Positions 28,643-37,072 are shown, numbered from the stretch's first letter. The stretch: DNA of 45,212 bases from Bacillota bacterium (GCA_017578085.1 PKQR01000004.1:1-45212); one strand, 5' to 3'. The notes: generated from the sequence alone by a model not told the origin. Numbers and translations are program-made.

Positions 28643-29503
28643 ATGCAGGCACTCTGGAAGGGCGCCCTCAGCTTTGGCCTGGTCCACATCCCCATCAAGA
28701 TCTACCCGGCGACCCAGCGCAAAGACGTCTCCTTCAACCAGCTCCACTCCGTCTGCGGCAGCCGCATCCGTTACCTGAAGTTTTGCCCCCACTGCCAGCG
28801 GGAGGTGGCCCAGGACGAAATTGTCCGGGGCTACGAATACGACAAGGACCGCTACGTCATCGTCACCGACGAAGAGCTGGCCGACCTGGCTGTTGAGGGC
28901 ACCCGTACCATCGACATCCAGCAGTTCGTGCGGCTCGAGGAGATCGACCCCATCTACTTTGAGAAGACCTACTACCTCGAACCCGCCGACGGGGGCCAAA
29001 AGGCCTACCACCTGCTCCGGCAGGCTCTGGAGCGGACCGGCCGCATCGCGCTCGCCCGGGTCGTGCTGCGCTCGAAGGGTTCCTTATGCTGTGTCCGCGT
29101 CCTGGACGACGTGCTGGTCATGGCAACCATGTTTTACCCCGACGAGATCCGCTCAACCCAGGCCCTCGAAGGGATCACGGACCGAGTAACCTTAAGCGAC
29201 CGGGAGCTGGCCCTGGCTGTTCAGCTGGTCGAAAACTTGTCCGAGCCTTTCAACCCGGAACAGTACGACGACGAGTACCGCCGCGCCCTCATCGCCCTCA
29301 TCAACGACAAGGTGCGCGGCGAAGAGGTGACCCGGGCGCCGGCACCGCCGCCGACGGAGCGCGTGGCGGACCTGCTCGCGGCCCTGGAGGCGAGCCTCCG
29401 GGCCACCGCCAAGAACGGGGAAACGGCCGCAACACCTGGAAACCAGCAAGAGGAGCGGGAACCGGAGCCTGCCGGCGCGGGCCGCAGCCGGCCGCGGCGG
29501 TGA
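28643..29503 (+). CDS. ku: Ku protein, non-homologous end joining
   Basis: Bacterial Ku is a homodimeric ring that holds DNA double-strand ends and recruits LigD. The 286 residues contain the Ku core from ALWKGALSFGLVHIPIKIY through LRSKGSLCCVRVL to NPEQYDDEYRRALIALI. Cys38, Cys48 and Cys51 (in VCGSRIRYLKFCPHCQREV) form a possible zinc knuckle seen in many Bacillota Ku proteins. The C-terminal ~45 residues are basic and Pro/Glu-rich, ending GRSRPRR, the type of tail known to contact DNA. ATG at 28643 has AAAGGAG eleven bases upstream. The ligase gene starts on the last base of its stop codon. Confidence 0.96.
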   Translation: MQALWKGALSFGLVHIPIKIYPATQRKDVSFNQLHSVCGSRIRYLKFCPHCQREVAQDEIVRGYEYDKDRYVIVTDEELADLAVEGTRTIDIQQFVRLEEIDPIYFEKTYYLEPADGGQKAYHLLRQALERTGRIALARVVLRSKGSLCCVRVLDDVLVMATMFYPDEIRSTQALEGITDRVTLSDRELALAVQLVENLSEPFNPEQYDDEYRRALIALINDKVRGEEVTRAPAPPPTERVADLLAALEASLRATAKNGETAATPGNQQEEREPEPAGAGRSRPRR

Positions 29504-30489
29504 TGGACTGGAGACCGATGCTGGCCACGCCGGTCCCCGCCCCCTTCGACTCCCCCACCTACGCCTTTGAGGTGAAGTGGGACGGCATCCGCTGCCTAAG
29601 CCGGATGGAAAACGGGCGAGCCCGTTTTTTTAGCCGCACCGGCCGCGACATCACCAGCCAGTTCCCGGAGCTTCAGGACATCGGGCAGGCCGTCAACCTC
29701 CGCTCCGCCGTCTTGGACGGCGAAATCTGCGTCTTTGAGGCTGGAGTGCCCAGCTTCCACCGGGTGCAGCGGCGCAATCTGCTCACCTCGGCCGCCGCTG
29801 TCCAGCGGGCCAAAGCATCGTACCCAGCGGTGTACGTGGTGTTCGACTTGCTACATGCGGATGGCCGCGATCTCTTGTCCGTACCGTGGCAAGATCGCCG
29901 GGCAGCCCTGGAGTCGGCCTGGCGAGGCGACACGGACCACACGGCCTTGTCCCGCGCCGTCCTCCAACGGGGACGTGACCTCTACGCCGCCTGCATAAAC
30001 CGTGGGCTTGAAGGGGTCGTGGCCAAGCGCCTCGACAGCCCATACGTCCCGGGACGGCGCACCCGCTATTGGCTCAAGGTGCGGCGGGAACAGGAACTTG
30101 ACTGCGTCATCGGCGGGTACGTTCCCCGGGGCGCGTTGGATTTCCGGTCGCTCGCGTTGGGCCTGTACCGCCGCCCCGGCGAGGGCGAGCTGATTTACGT
30201 GGGCAACGTGGGCACCGGTTTCGCCGCGGAAACCCGGGCCGGGATCATGCGGCGCCTCTTGCCGCTGCGCACGGCTGTCCCGCCCTTTGCCGTCGCGGGG
30301 ATGGCGCCTCCGCCGAAGGGAACGCAGTGGGTGCTGCCGCGGCTTGTGGCCCGTGTCGGCTACTTCGAGCTCACGCCGTCCGGGCAGTTGCGCCACCCGG
30401 TCTTCCGAGGCTTGCGGGACGACAAAGAGCCGCGAGAGTGCGTGCTCCCGCCCGTACAGACAGCGGAAAGCCTGCAGGAGGAACAGTGA
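29503..30489 (+). CDS. ligD: Stand-alone LigD-type ATP-dependent DNA ligase
   Basis: This ligase seals ends held by Ku. Its 328 residues comprise only the ligase module of LigD. The adenylated lysine is Lys25 in FEVKWDGIR (motif I). Motif III is VVFDLLHADGRDL, motif IV EGVVAKRLDSPY and motif V YWLKVRR. The OB-fold spans about residues 200-300 (DCVIGGYVPRGA, LIYVGNVGTGF). ATG at 29503 overlaps the ku stop (TGATG), so the two are translationally coupled; the frame is open upstream through ku but that part has no similarity. There is no phosphoesterase domain here or nearby. The polymerase part is encoded separately just downstream. Confidence 0.95.
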   Translation: MDWRPMLATPVPAPFDSPTYAFEVKWDGIRCLSRMENGRARFFSRTGRDITSQFPELQDIGQAVNLRSAVLDGEICVFEAGVPSFHRVQRRNLLTSAAAVQRAKASYPAVYVVFDLLHADGRDLLSVPWQDRRAALESAWRGDTDHTALSRAVLQRGRDLYAACINRGLEGVVAKRLDSPYVPGRRTRYWLKVRREQELDCVIGGYVPRGALDFRSLALGLYRRPGEGELIYVGNVGTGFAAETRAGIMRRLLPLRTAVPPFAVAGMAPPPKGTQWVLPRLVARVGYFELTPSGQLRHPVFRGLRDDKEPRECVLPPVQTAESLQEEQ

Positions 30490-30508
30490 AGGAGGAACAG
30501 CGACCGGG

Positions 30509-31432
30509 ATGGCCACCCAGGTGTCGGTGCCGGTTACGATCGACGGCCGCGTGATCCGGCTGACCAATCTCGACAAGGTGCTCTGGCCCCAAGGCGGCTA
30601 CACCAAGGCGCACCTCATCCGCTACTATGCCGAGATCGCCCCGGTACTGCTGCCGCACCTGCGGGGCCGCCCGCTGACCGTCACCCGGTTTCCCGACGGC
30701 GTGGAGGGCGAGTCGTTTTATCAAAAGAACGCGCCCCCCCACACGCCCAACTGGGTGCGCACCCATCGCGTCGAGGGCGAGGAGAAACCGATCGACTACG
30801 TTCTCGCCGAGGACGCGGCTACGCTCGTTTGGCTGGCCAACCAGGCCTGCATCGAGCTGCACCCTTGGCTGTCCACCGTCGACTCGCCGGAGAAACCCGA
30901 CCGCATCGTCATCGACTTGGACCCGGATCCCCCGTCGGGTTTCCGGGAGGCTCGGCGCATCGCCCTGGTCGTCAAGGAGGTGCTCGACCGCATGGGCTTG
31001 CGGGGCTATCCCAAACTCTCCGGCGCCACGGGCGTGCACATCGTGATTCCCGTTGTGCCCCAGCATCCCTACAGCGTCACGAGCCGCTTCGCCGGCTTTA
31101 TCGGCCGCGTCGTGGCGGATCTTTTCCCTGACGAAGCCACCGTCGAACGCCGCGTGAAGGACCGCCGGGGCCGCGTCTACCTCGATCACCTGCAAAACTT
31201 GCCGGGCAAGACCATCGTCGCCGCCTACAGCGTCCGCCCCGGGACGCGCCCGACGGTTTCCATGCCGGTCACGTGGGAAGAGTTGGAGACTTGCCAACCC
31301 GAAGACTTCACCATCGACACCGTTCCGGGACTGGCGCGCCGCGGCGATCGGGCCGCGGCGGTACTCACCGACCGCCAGGACATCTCCCCCTGGGTCGCGG
31401 AGCTTGTGGGAAACCCTGGCATAAACTTTTGA
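30509..31432 (+). CDS. Stand-alone LigD-type polymerase/primase
   Basis: This archaeo-eukaryotic primase family polymerase of NHEJ fills gaps at joined ends, preferably with ribonucleotides. The 307 residues start with VRLTNLDKVLWP-type sequence (RLTNLDKVLWPQGGYTKAHL) and include SFYQKNAPPHTPNW. The catalytic Asp pair is in VIDLDPDPP (about 136 and 138). TGVHIVIPV and GRVYLDHLQN also match LigD Pol. ATG at 30509 follows GGAGG by 13 bases, a wide gap, so weak or coupled translation is possible. In Bacillus LigD the ligase and polymerase are one protein; here they are two adjacent genes 19 bases apart. Confidence 0.94.
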   Translation: MATQVSVPVTIDGRVIRLTNLDKVLWPQGGYTKAHLIRYYAEIAPVLLPHLRGRPLTVTRFPDGVEGESFYQKNAPPHTPNWVRTHRVEGEEKPIDYVLAEDAATLVWLANQACIELHPWLSTVDSPEKPDRIVIDLDPDPPSGFREARRIALVVKEVLDRMGLRGYPKLSGATGVHIVIPVVPQHPYSVTSRFAGFIGRVVADLFPDEATVERRVKDRRGRVYLDHLQNLPGKTIVAAYSVRPGTRPTVSMPVTWEELETCQPEDFTIDTVPGLARRGDRAAAVLTDRQDISPWVAELVGNPGINF

Positions 31433-31444
31433 GCAGCCGGCGGC

Positions 31445-31473
31445 TTCACCTTTTTATGTGGATACAGTATAAT
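31445..31473 (+). promoter_or_regulatory. Promoter of the leucine dehydrogenase leader
   Basis: TTCACC (31445-31450), a 17-base spacer and a perfect TATAAT (31468-31473). A transcript from about 31480 would run through the hairpin at 31578-31616 before the gene. Confidence 0.82.
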
Positions 31474-31479
31474 AGTGGT

Positions 31480-31616
31480 AGAATTGGCCGTCCTCCTGAC
31501 GCGCGAGTTCGCGGCGCCGGGAAAGGGGCTATGTAGGTTGAGAATTTCCGTCATCAAAGCATGCGCATGCGCAATCAGGGTCGCTGTCCCGTAAGGCAGC
31601 GGCCCTTTATACTTTT
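31480..31616 (+). ncRNA. Putative attenuated leader or small RNA before leucine dehydrogenase
   Basis: Between a good promoter and an intrinsic terminator lies a ~137-nt segment with no gene call. It has a hairpin around GCGCGAGTTCGCGGCGC, the palindrome GCATGCGCATGC and then the terminator. It could be a riboswitch or peptide-controlled leader that sets read-through into the dehydrogenase, or a stand-alone small RNA. I recognise no known riboswitch core. Short frames in it (18-22 codons) are not rich in branched-chain codons. Confidence 0.5.
31578..31616 (+). terminator. Intrinsic terminator/attenuator upstream of leucine dehydrogenase
   Basis: Stem GGGTCGCTG / CAGCGGCCC (one G-T pair) has a 10-base loop and is followed by TTTATACTTTT. 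It stands 22 bases before the ribosome site of the dehydrogenase gene. Confidence 0.8.
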
Positions 31617-31653
31617 CAGGCTGTGAAGCCCGTCACAGGAGGCGATGGGGAGC

Positions 31654-32718
31654 ATGAAGACGTTGGCCGCCATGCAGGCCGAAGGGCACGAGCAGGTCGT
31701 GTTTTTCTACGATCAGGCCACCGGCCTGCGGGCCATCGTGGCCATCCACAGCACCCGGTTGGGGCCCGCCCTGGGCGGCTGCCGCATGTGGCCTTACCGG
31801 GACGAGGAAGAAGCCCTCTATGACGTGCTGCGGCTGAGCAAAGCCATGACCTACAAGAACGCCGCCATGGGCCTGCCGTTGGGCGGCGGCAAGTCGGTCA
31901 TCATCGGCGACCCCCGCAAGGACAAGACCCCGCAACTTTTTGAGGCCTTCGGTCGCTGCCTCGAGCGCCTTGGCGGCGCGTACATCACCGCCGAGGACGT
32001 GGGCACGTCGCCTGAGGACATGCTGGCGGTGCAGCGGATGACGACCCACGTCGCCGGCCTGCCGGGCAAAAGCGGCGACCCCTCGCCGGCAACGGCTTTC
32101 GGCGTCTACAACGGCATCAAGGCTTGCCTGCAGCATCTTTTCGGCGATGACAGCCTCGCGGGCCGCCGGGTGGCAATCCAGGGCCTCGGCGCCGTCGGGT
32201 GGCACCTGTGCGAGCACCTGCACAAGGAAGGCGCCCAGCTCATCGTCACTGACATCTTCCCCGAGAAGGTGCAGCGGGCGGTGGCCGCGTTTGGAGCCAC
32301 GGCGGTGGAGCCCGATGCCATTTACGACGTGGAGTGCGACGTTTTCTCGCCGTGCGCCCTGGGCGCCGTGATCAACGACAGCACCATCCCGCGCCTCAAG
32401 GCCCGCATTGTGGCCGGCTCGGCCAACAACCAGCTGGCCGAAGCGCGCCACGCCGAGGCCTTGCAGGAAAGGGGCATCCTGTACGCGCCCGACTTCATCA
32501 TCAACGGCGGCGGGGTCATCAACGTGGCCGCGGAGCTCGCGCCGGGCGGCTACGACCGGGAGCGGGCGTACCGGCAGGTGGCCACCATCCGGGACAAGGT
32601 GGCCCGCGCCCTGGCCATGGCGGAGGAGCGGGGCATCAGCACCCACCAGGCGGCGCTGCTCATGGCTGAGGAGAGGCTTGAGCGGCGCGAAGCCAGCATG
32701 GCCGCGGCCAACATCTGA
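31654..32718 (+). CDS. Leucine (branched-chain amino acid) dehydrogenase
   Basis: This NAD-dependent oxidative deaminase converts leucine, valine or isoleucine to the 2-oxo acid plus ammonia. Its 354 residues belong to the Glu/Leu/Phe/Val dehydrogenase family. The N-terminal domain has the active-site lysines in YKNAAMGLPLGGGKSVI. The Rossmann domain has VAIQGLGAVGWHLCEHL, DVFSPCALGAVIN, AGSANNQLAE and INGGGVINVAAEL. The catalytic Asp lies in ITAEDVGTSPEDM. ATG at 31654 is preferred because GGAGG lies 11 bases upstream and only two bases before the ATG at 31645. It is followed by a strong hairpin at 32748. Its leader suggests regulated expression. Confidence 0.93.
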   Translation: MKTLAAMQAEGHEQVVFFYDQATGLRAIVAIHSTRLGPALGGCRMWPYRDEEEALYDVLRLSKAMTYKNAAMGLPLGGGKSVIIGDPRKDKTPQLFEAFGRCLERLGGAYITAEDVGTSPEDMLAVQRMTTHVAGLPGKSGDPSPATAFGVYNGIKACLQHLFGDDSLAGRRVAIQGLGAVGWHLCEHLHKEGAQLIVTDIFPEKVQRAVAAFGATAVEPDAIYDVECDVFSPCALGAVINDSTIPRLKARIVAGSANNQLAEARHAEALQERGILYAPDFIINGGGVINVAAELAPGGYDRERAYRQVATIRDKVARALAMAEERGISTHQAALLMAEERLERREASMAAANI

Positions 32719-32747
32719 TGGGGTTCACGACGGGTTTCACACCCGCG

Positions 32748-32780
32748 TCCGGGGCTGGCCACAATGCCAGCCCCGGATTT
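32748..32780 (+). terminator. Terminator of leucine dehydrogenase
   Basis: A perfect 12-bp stem (TCCGGGGCTGGC / GCCAGCCCCGGA) with a six-base loop is followed by TTTG. The T-run is short. A second hairpin (GCTGCCCGC / GCGGGCAGC, 32814-32832) lies between it and the end of the convergent dehydrogenase gene. Confidence 0.7.
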
Positions 32781-32841
32781 GCGCGCGAGGGCCGTATGGG
32801 CTCTCGGGGGAGCTGCCCGCAGCGGGCAGCCTGGTCTGCTT

Positions 32842-34500
32842 TTAGCCGACCGCCTTGGCGACAGCCCGCCCGGCGGTCCGGCCCGAAAAGATGCAGCCGC
32901 CCAGGAACGTGCCTTCCAGCGCCCGGTACCCGTGCATGCCCCCGCCGCCGAAGCCGGCGACCTCCCCGGCCGCGTACAGCCCCGGCAACGGCTGCCCGTC
33001 ATGCCGCAGCACCCGGGCTTCCAAGTCCGTCTCCAGGCCTCCTAAGGTCTTGCGCGTCAGCGTCCACAGCCGCACCGCGATGAGCGGCCCGGCGCTCGGG
33101 TCCAGCAGCCGGTGGGGCTTGGCCACCCGCGCCAGCCGGTCGCCCAGGTAGCGGCGGGCGTTGTGGATGGCCATGATCTGGGCGTCCTTGGCAAACTTGT
33201 TCTCAAGCTGCCAGTCCCGCAGCCGCACTTCCCGCTCCACCTGCGCGTAGTCCAAGAGCGGTTCGCCGGTGAGCCGGTTCATCTTGTCCACCAGCTCGCG
33301 CAAGTTGCTGGCCACGACGAAATCGGCGCCCCGCCGCTTAAACGCCTCCACCGGCCCGGGCGCCCCCGGCAGCAGGCGCTGCTTTATGGTTAGCCGCCAG
33401 CTGCGGCCCGTCAAGTCCGGGTTTTGCTCCGACCCCGACAGGGCGAACTCTTTCTCGATGATCTTTTGCGTCAGAATGAACCAGCTCCAGTCGAAGCCGG
33501 TCTTGCGCAGGTGCTCCAGCGTCGCCAGGCTGTCGAAACCGGGCATGAGCGGCGGCGGCAGCCGGCGCCCGAGGGCATCCAGCCATAGCGAGGACGGGCC
33601 CGGTAGGATGCGGATGCCGTGGCGAGTCCAGATAGGATTCCAGTTTTGCACGCCCTCCGTGTAATGCCACATGCGGTCCCGGTTGATGATGCGCGCCCCG
33701 GCCCGCTCCGCCACGCTCCACATGCTCCCGTCCACGTGATCGGGAACGCCCGACACCATCCGGTCAGGCGGCTTCCCCAATCGAGCGGGCCAGTTGGCCC
33801 GCACCAGGTCGAAATTGGCCCCGATGCCACCCGAGGTGATGATGACGGCCTGGGCCCGCAACTGGAATTCGCCCACCGCCGTACGGGAACTGGGCTGCCC
33901 TCGCTCCACGCGGCTGTCCTCGAGCACGTGTCCCGCGACGCCTTTCACGGCGCCGTTTTCGACCAGGAGTTCGCTGACGCGGTGGCGGAACTTGAGCTGC
34001 ACCAGCCCCGCGGCCTCCCCTTCCCGCACCCGCCGGACAAACGGCTCCAGCACCCCCGGGCCCGTGCCCCATGTGATGTGGAAACGCGGCACCGAGTTGC
34101 CGTGGGTGCCCGCGAGCCACCCGCCTCGTTCCGCCCAGCCGACGATGGGGAAAAACTTGATACCCCGCTGGACGAGCCAGGAACGCTTCTCCCCGGCCGC
34201 GAACGCTACATACGCTTCCGCCCACCGGCGCGGCCAGTAGTCTTCCTCCCGGTCGAAAGCCGCCGAACCCAGCCAGTCGTTCCAGGCCAGTTCATACGAG
34301 TCGCGAATTCCTAAGCGCCGCTGCTCAGGGCTGTCGACAAGAAACAGCCCGCCCAGGGACCAGAACGCCTGCCCGCCCAGCGACGCCTCCGGCTCCTGTT
34401 CCACGATGATGACCCGGCGCCCGGCGTCGATGACCTCGCATGCGGCCACCAAGCCCGCGAGCCCGGCGCCGACAATGATGACGTCCGCGTCATAGCCCAT
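32842..34500 (-). CDS. FAD-binding dehydrogenase (KstD/fumarate reductase flavoprotein-like)
   Basis: This 552-residue flavoprotein belongs to the FAD_binding_2 superfamily, the putative FAD-binding dehydrogenase group related to 3-ketosteroid dehydrogenase. The N-terminal dinucleotide site is ADVIIVGAGLAGLVAACE, followed by GGQAFWSLGGLF. Near the C-terminus LPGLYAAGEVAGFGGGGMHG and GTFLGGCIFSGRTAG close the FAD site. The substrate is unknown. The ATG at 34500 has GGGGGGTGA upstream. It is the last gene of the minus-strand string and is separated from the PHP gene by a stem-loop. No heme, quinone or membrane partner is encoded next to it. Confidence 0.88.
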   Translation of the reverse strand: MGYDADVIIVGAGLAGLVAACEVIDAGRRVIIVEQEPEASLGGQAFWSLGGLFLVDSPEQRRLGIRDSYELAWNDWLGSAAFDREEDYWPRRWAEAYVAFAAGEKRSWLVQRGIKFFPIVGWAERGGWLAGTHGNSVPRFHITWGTGPGVLEPFVRRVREGEAAGLVQLKFRHRVSELLVENGAVKGVAGHVLEDSRVERGQPSSRTAVGEFQLRAQAVIITSGGIGANFDLVRANWPARLGKPPDRMVSGVPDHVDGSMWSVAERAGARIINRDRMWHYTEGVQNWNPIWTRHGIRILPGPSSLWLDALGRRLPPPLMPGFDSLATLEHLRKTGFDWSWFILTQKIIEKEFALSGSEQNPDLTGRSWRLTIKQRLLPGAPGPVEAFKRRGADFVVASNLRELVDKMNRLTGEPLLDYAQVEREVRLRDWQLENKFAKDAQIMAIHNARRYLGDRLARVAKPHRLLDPSAGPLIAVRLWTLTRKTLGGLETDLEARVLRHDGQPLPGLYAAGEVAGFGGGGMHGYRALEGTFLGGCIFSGRTAGRAVAKAVG

Positions 34501-34528
34501 GCGGCCGGCTCACCCCCCGGGAAGGTGC

Positions 34529-34553
34529 CGGGGCCGGCATGCTGCCGGCCCCG
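34529..34553 (-). repeat. Stem-loop between PHP phosphatase and FAD dehydrogenase genes
   Basis: An 11-bp stem (CGGGGCCGGCA / TGCCGGCCCCG) with a three-base loop and no T-run, in the 64-base gap. It may attenuate transcription or protect the upstream message. Confidence 0.6.
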
Positions 34554-34564
34554 ACGATAGGTTG

Positions 34565-35425
34565 CTAAATAGGTATGAGCTCCCGGCGCCGACGCGTGAA
34601 ACGCGCGAGATGACGGCACCCCGCGGCGCGCGCGGCCCCGGCGGCCCGCTCCAGGTCATAACCGACGATGGCGGGATCGTGGGCGTCGGAGGCAAAGGTA
34701 ACGGCCAGACCGGCCTGCGCCGCCAGCTCCAGAAACGCCGGTGCAGGGTAGAGCTCCTTGGCCGGGTACCGCAAGCCCGCGGTGCTAATCTCGATGGCGG
34801 TTCCGCTCTGGCAGGCGGCGTCCACCACCAGCTGGTAGAGGCGATGGAGGCCCGCGGGGTCGTCCACGCGATGCCCAAACTTCTTGACGAGGTCCGGGTG
34901 GGCCAGGATGTCGAAGAGGCCGCTGCGAGCGGCGTCACCGAGGGTGGTGAAATACGCCCTGTACACTTCGGCCACGTCCCGCTCCGGCCAGCCGTAGTCG
35001 GGCGTAACGTCGATCGGCCACCCGTCCAGGTAGTGCACGGAGCCGATCAGGTAATCCCAGGGGTAAGGGGCGAGAATCTCCCGCAGCCCCGCCTCGGCCC
35101 CGGGCAGCCAGTCTACCTCGAGCCCCAGCTTCACCGGCAGCCCCCGCTGCTTGGCCTGCTCCACCGCCTCCACGTAGCGGTCCAGCGTCTCCGAGAAGTT
35201 GTCGCGCAGCCACGCCACCGCCGGGTGGTCGGCCTCGGGGGCTTCAAAGATGGGCCGGAAAAGGTCGCGAAACTCAGCAAAGCGGTGGCAATGTTCGCTG
35301 ATACCGATCTCCGCCACGCCCCGGCTTTCCGCCGCCCGGACGTACTCCTCGATGCGGTCGACGGTGTACGGGCACGGCCCGGTGAACTCGTCCCGCTCGA
35401 GGTGCAGGTGGTAGTCAATGAGCAC
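34565..35425 (-). CDS. PHP-family histidinol-phosphatase
   Basis: This trinuclear-metal phosphatase of the PHP superfamily (HisJ/HisK type) makes histidinol from histidinol phosphate in histidine synthesis. The 286 residues show the metal motifs in order: IDYHLHLE at the N-terminus, ISEHCHRF (about 45), KLGLEVDWLPG (about 100), IGSVHYLDGW (about 127), DILAHPDLVKKFG (about 172), EISTAGLR and FASDAHDP (about 246). The start is GTG at 35425 with GGAGG inside the end of divIVA, so it is coupled to it. No other his gene is near, so a different phosphoester substrate is possible. Confidence 0.88.
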   Translation of the reverse strand: MLIDYHLHLERDEFTGPCPYTVDRIEEYVRAAESRGVAEIGISEHCHRFAEFRDLFRPIFEAPEADHPAVAWLRDNFSETLDRYVEAVEQAKQRGLPVKLGLEVDWLPGAEAGLREILAPYPWDYLIGSVHYLDGWPIDVTPDYGWPERDVAEVYRAYFTTLGDAARSGLFDILAHPDLVKKFGHRVDDPAGLHRLYQLVVDAACQSGTAIEISTAGLRYPAKELYPAPAFLELAAQAGLAVTFASDAHDPAIVGYDLERAAGAARAAGCRHLARFTRRRRELIPI

Positions 35426-35428
35426 TGA

Positions 35429-36232
35429 TCAAGAGTCCTCCTCCCGGGCGTCCGCCTTTCCCCACCCGGGCGTCCCGGTGCCCCGCGCGCCCTCACCCTT
35501 GCTGCCCAGGGCCGGCAGGCGGCGCGTTTCCTCCATGTCCGCAAAAGGCAGATCCCACCCGGGACGGGAAACGGGGCCTCCCGCGACGGGTGCGGGATCG
35601 GATCCAGGCTCGGACTTAAGCTCAGGTTCCGCTTCGGGCTCGGGCCCAAACCTGCGCCCCGCGTCGCTCCAGGCCGTGTCGCCGCCGCGGCTATCTCCGT
35701 GATCCAAGGTAGGGTTATCCTTGTCCGACCCCTCGATGGACGCGGCAGCCTCCGCCAGCGCCCGGAAAGTGCGGGTCAGGTGCTCCGCCTCGCGCCGCTC
35801 CTCCTCCAACAAGGCCCAGTAGGACTCGAGCAGTTCGCGGAAGCGGGTGCGGAACGCTTCCTCTTGCCGCGCCAGCTCGGCCACCCGCTCGGCGTGGGCC
35901 TGTACCTCCTCCCGGGCCCGGCGCAAGATTTGCGCTGCCTCTGCCCGGGCCGCGGCCAGGATCGCGTTGGCCTTTTGCTCGGCGGCCGCCTTGAGGTCGC
36001 GGGCCATCTGACGGGCCAGGGCCAATGCTTCTTCAAACTGCCCCTCGCTCTTTTCGAACTTCTGCACCCGCGCCTTTAAGGCCCGGTTTTCTTCCTCAAG
36101 CTCCTGGCAACGCTGGTACAGCGCCTCGTACTCGCTGACCACCTTCTGGACAAACTCGTCCACTTCTTTTTCGTTGTACCCGCGAAAGACCCGCTTGAAC
36201 TCCACCCTGGCCAAATCGCGCGGCTTGAGCAT
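35429..36232 (-). CDS. divIVA: DivIVA domain cell-division/polarity protein
   Basis: This curvature-sensing coiled-coil protein binds division sites and poles. Of 267 residues, the N-terminal lipid-binding domain covers about 1-60 (LKPRDLARVEFKRVFRGYNEKEVDEFVQ matches the family; split here: EFKRVFRGYNEKEVDEFV). A long heptad-rich coiled coil follows to about 165. The C-terminal ~95 residues are disordered, rich in Pro, Glu, Gly and Ser (GPEPEAEPELKSEPGSD). ATG at 36232 agrees with the family start; the frame extends to 36265. It follows ylmH as in Bacillus, but the tail is unusually long and a PHP phosphatase replaces ileS downstream. Confidence 0.94.
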   Translation of the reverse strand: MLKPRDLARVEFKRVFRGYNEKEVDEFVQKVVSEYEALYQRCQELEEENRALKARVQKFEKSEGQFEEALALARQMARDLKAAAEQKANAILAAARAEAAQILRRAREEVQAHAERVAELARQEEAFRTRFRELLESYWALLEEERREAEHLTRTFRALAEAAASIEGSDKDNPTLDHGDSRGGDTAWSDAGRRFGPEPEAEPELKSEPGSDPAPVAGGPVSRPGWDLPFADMEETRRLPALGSKGEGARGTGTPGWGKADAREEDS

Positions 36233-36316
36233 CTCCCTCGCCCCCCTACTCCTGGAACCGTCCACCCCGAACCCCGTCGAGCTTGTCCAACACCACGAGA
36301 TCAGCCCAATAAACCG

Positions 36317-37072
36317 TCAAAAATACCGCTTCAACGTGATGCCGATCCGCCCCTTGCGGGTCAGCCCCGACAGCCGTTCCACCACGGCCCGTCCCCGCCC
36401 CCGCATCGAGAGCACGTCGCCTTCCTTGACGGCGGCCGCGGGGTCGGAAACCACTTTCCAGTTGACCTTGACGCGCTCGGCCCGGATGTCCCTGGCCATC
36501 TTGGTCCGGGAAGTGCCAAACGCCAGGCTGGCCACCGCGTCCAGGCGCGGCGAGGCCACGGTCGCCCGGATCTCCTTTACCCGCGCCGCGGGCGCCTCCA
36601 CCTGCTCGGGGTCGATGAGGTGCACGCTCACCTCCACCCGGCCCGCCCGCCGCAGGTGGGTGCAAAGAAACTCGGCCAACTGCGGCGTGACCAGCACCTG
36701 CCACCGGTCGCCCGCCAGCACGATGTCCCCGACCTGGTCCCGCTCGACGCCAGCGCCGAGAATCGCCCCCAGTATGTCGCCGTGCCGGAGCTCCCTCACC
36801 CCAGGACCCGTGATCTCGATAGCCGCCAAGGGCGCCTCGACCGCCTCCTCGGGGAAGTAGTCAGGGTAGATGACGAGCCGGCGCCGTTCAGCTCCAGGAA
36901 AACCGCCCACCGCCAGCCAGCGCACGCCCTCGACGGCCCGCAGCACCGCCTCGGCCACGTCCCGCTGGCGCGGGTCGAGGAAACCGGTCGCCTGGGGCTT
37001 GTCCTCGGCGTAGGCCTTGTTGGCCAGGTCCAGCACCCTCGCCCCCAGCAGACGCTCATCGGGATCGGTCAA
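36317..37072 (-). CDS. ylmH: YlmH-family S4-domain RNA-binding protein
   Basis: This is a YlmH/RqcP-like protein with a C-terminal S4 domain, a family linked to ribosome quality control and found in division clusters. The 251 residues from TTG at 37072 contain FLDPRQRDVAEAVL near the N-terminus, GDILGAILGAGVERDQVGDI in the middle and the S4 domain at about 180-245 (SRTKMARDIRAERVKVNWK, VKEGDVLSMRGRGR). The TTG has a poor ribosome site. The frame stays open 57 bases further and reads EGERERLLGHLTDPDE, which looks like the family's real N-terminus, yet has no ATG, GTG or TTG. The true start may be an unusual codon. Confidence 0.88.
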   Translation of the reverse strand: MTDPDERLLGARVLDLANKAYAEDKPQATGFLDPRQRDVAEAVLRAVEGVRWLAVGGFPGAERRRLVIYPDYFPEEAVEAPLAAIEITGPGVRELRHGDILGAILGAGVERDQVGDIVLAGDRWQVLVTPQLAEFLCTHLRRAGRVEVSVHLIDPEQVEAPAARVKEIRATVASPRLDAVASLAFGTSRTKMARDIRAERVKVNWKVVSDPAAAVKEGDVLSMRGRGRAVVERLSGLTRKGRIGITLKRYF

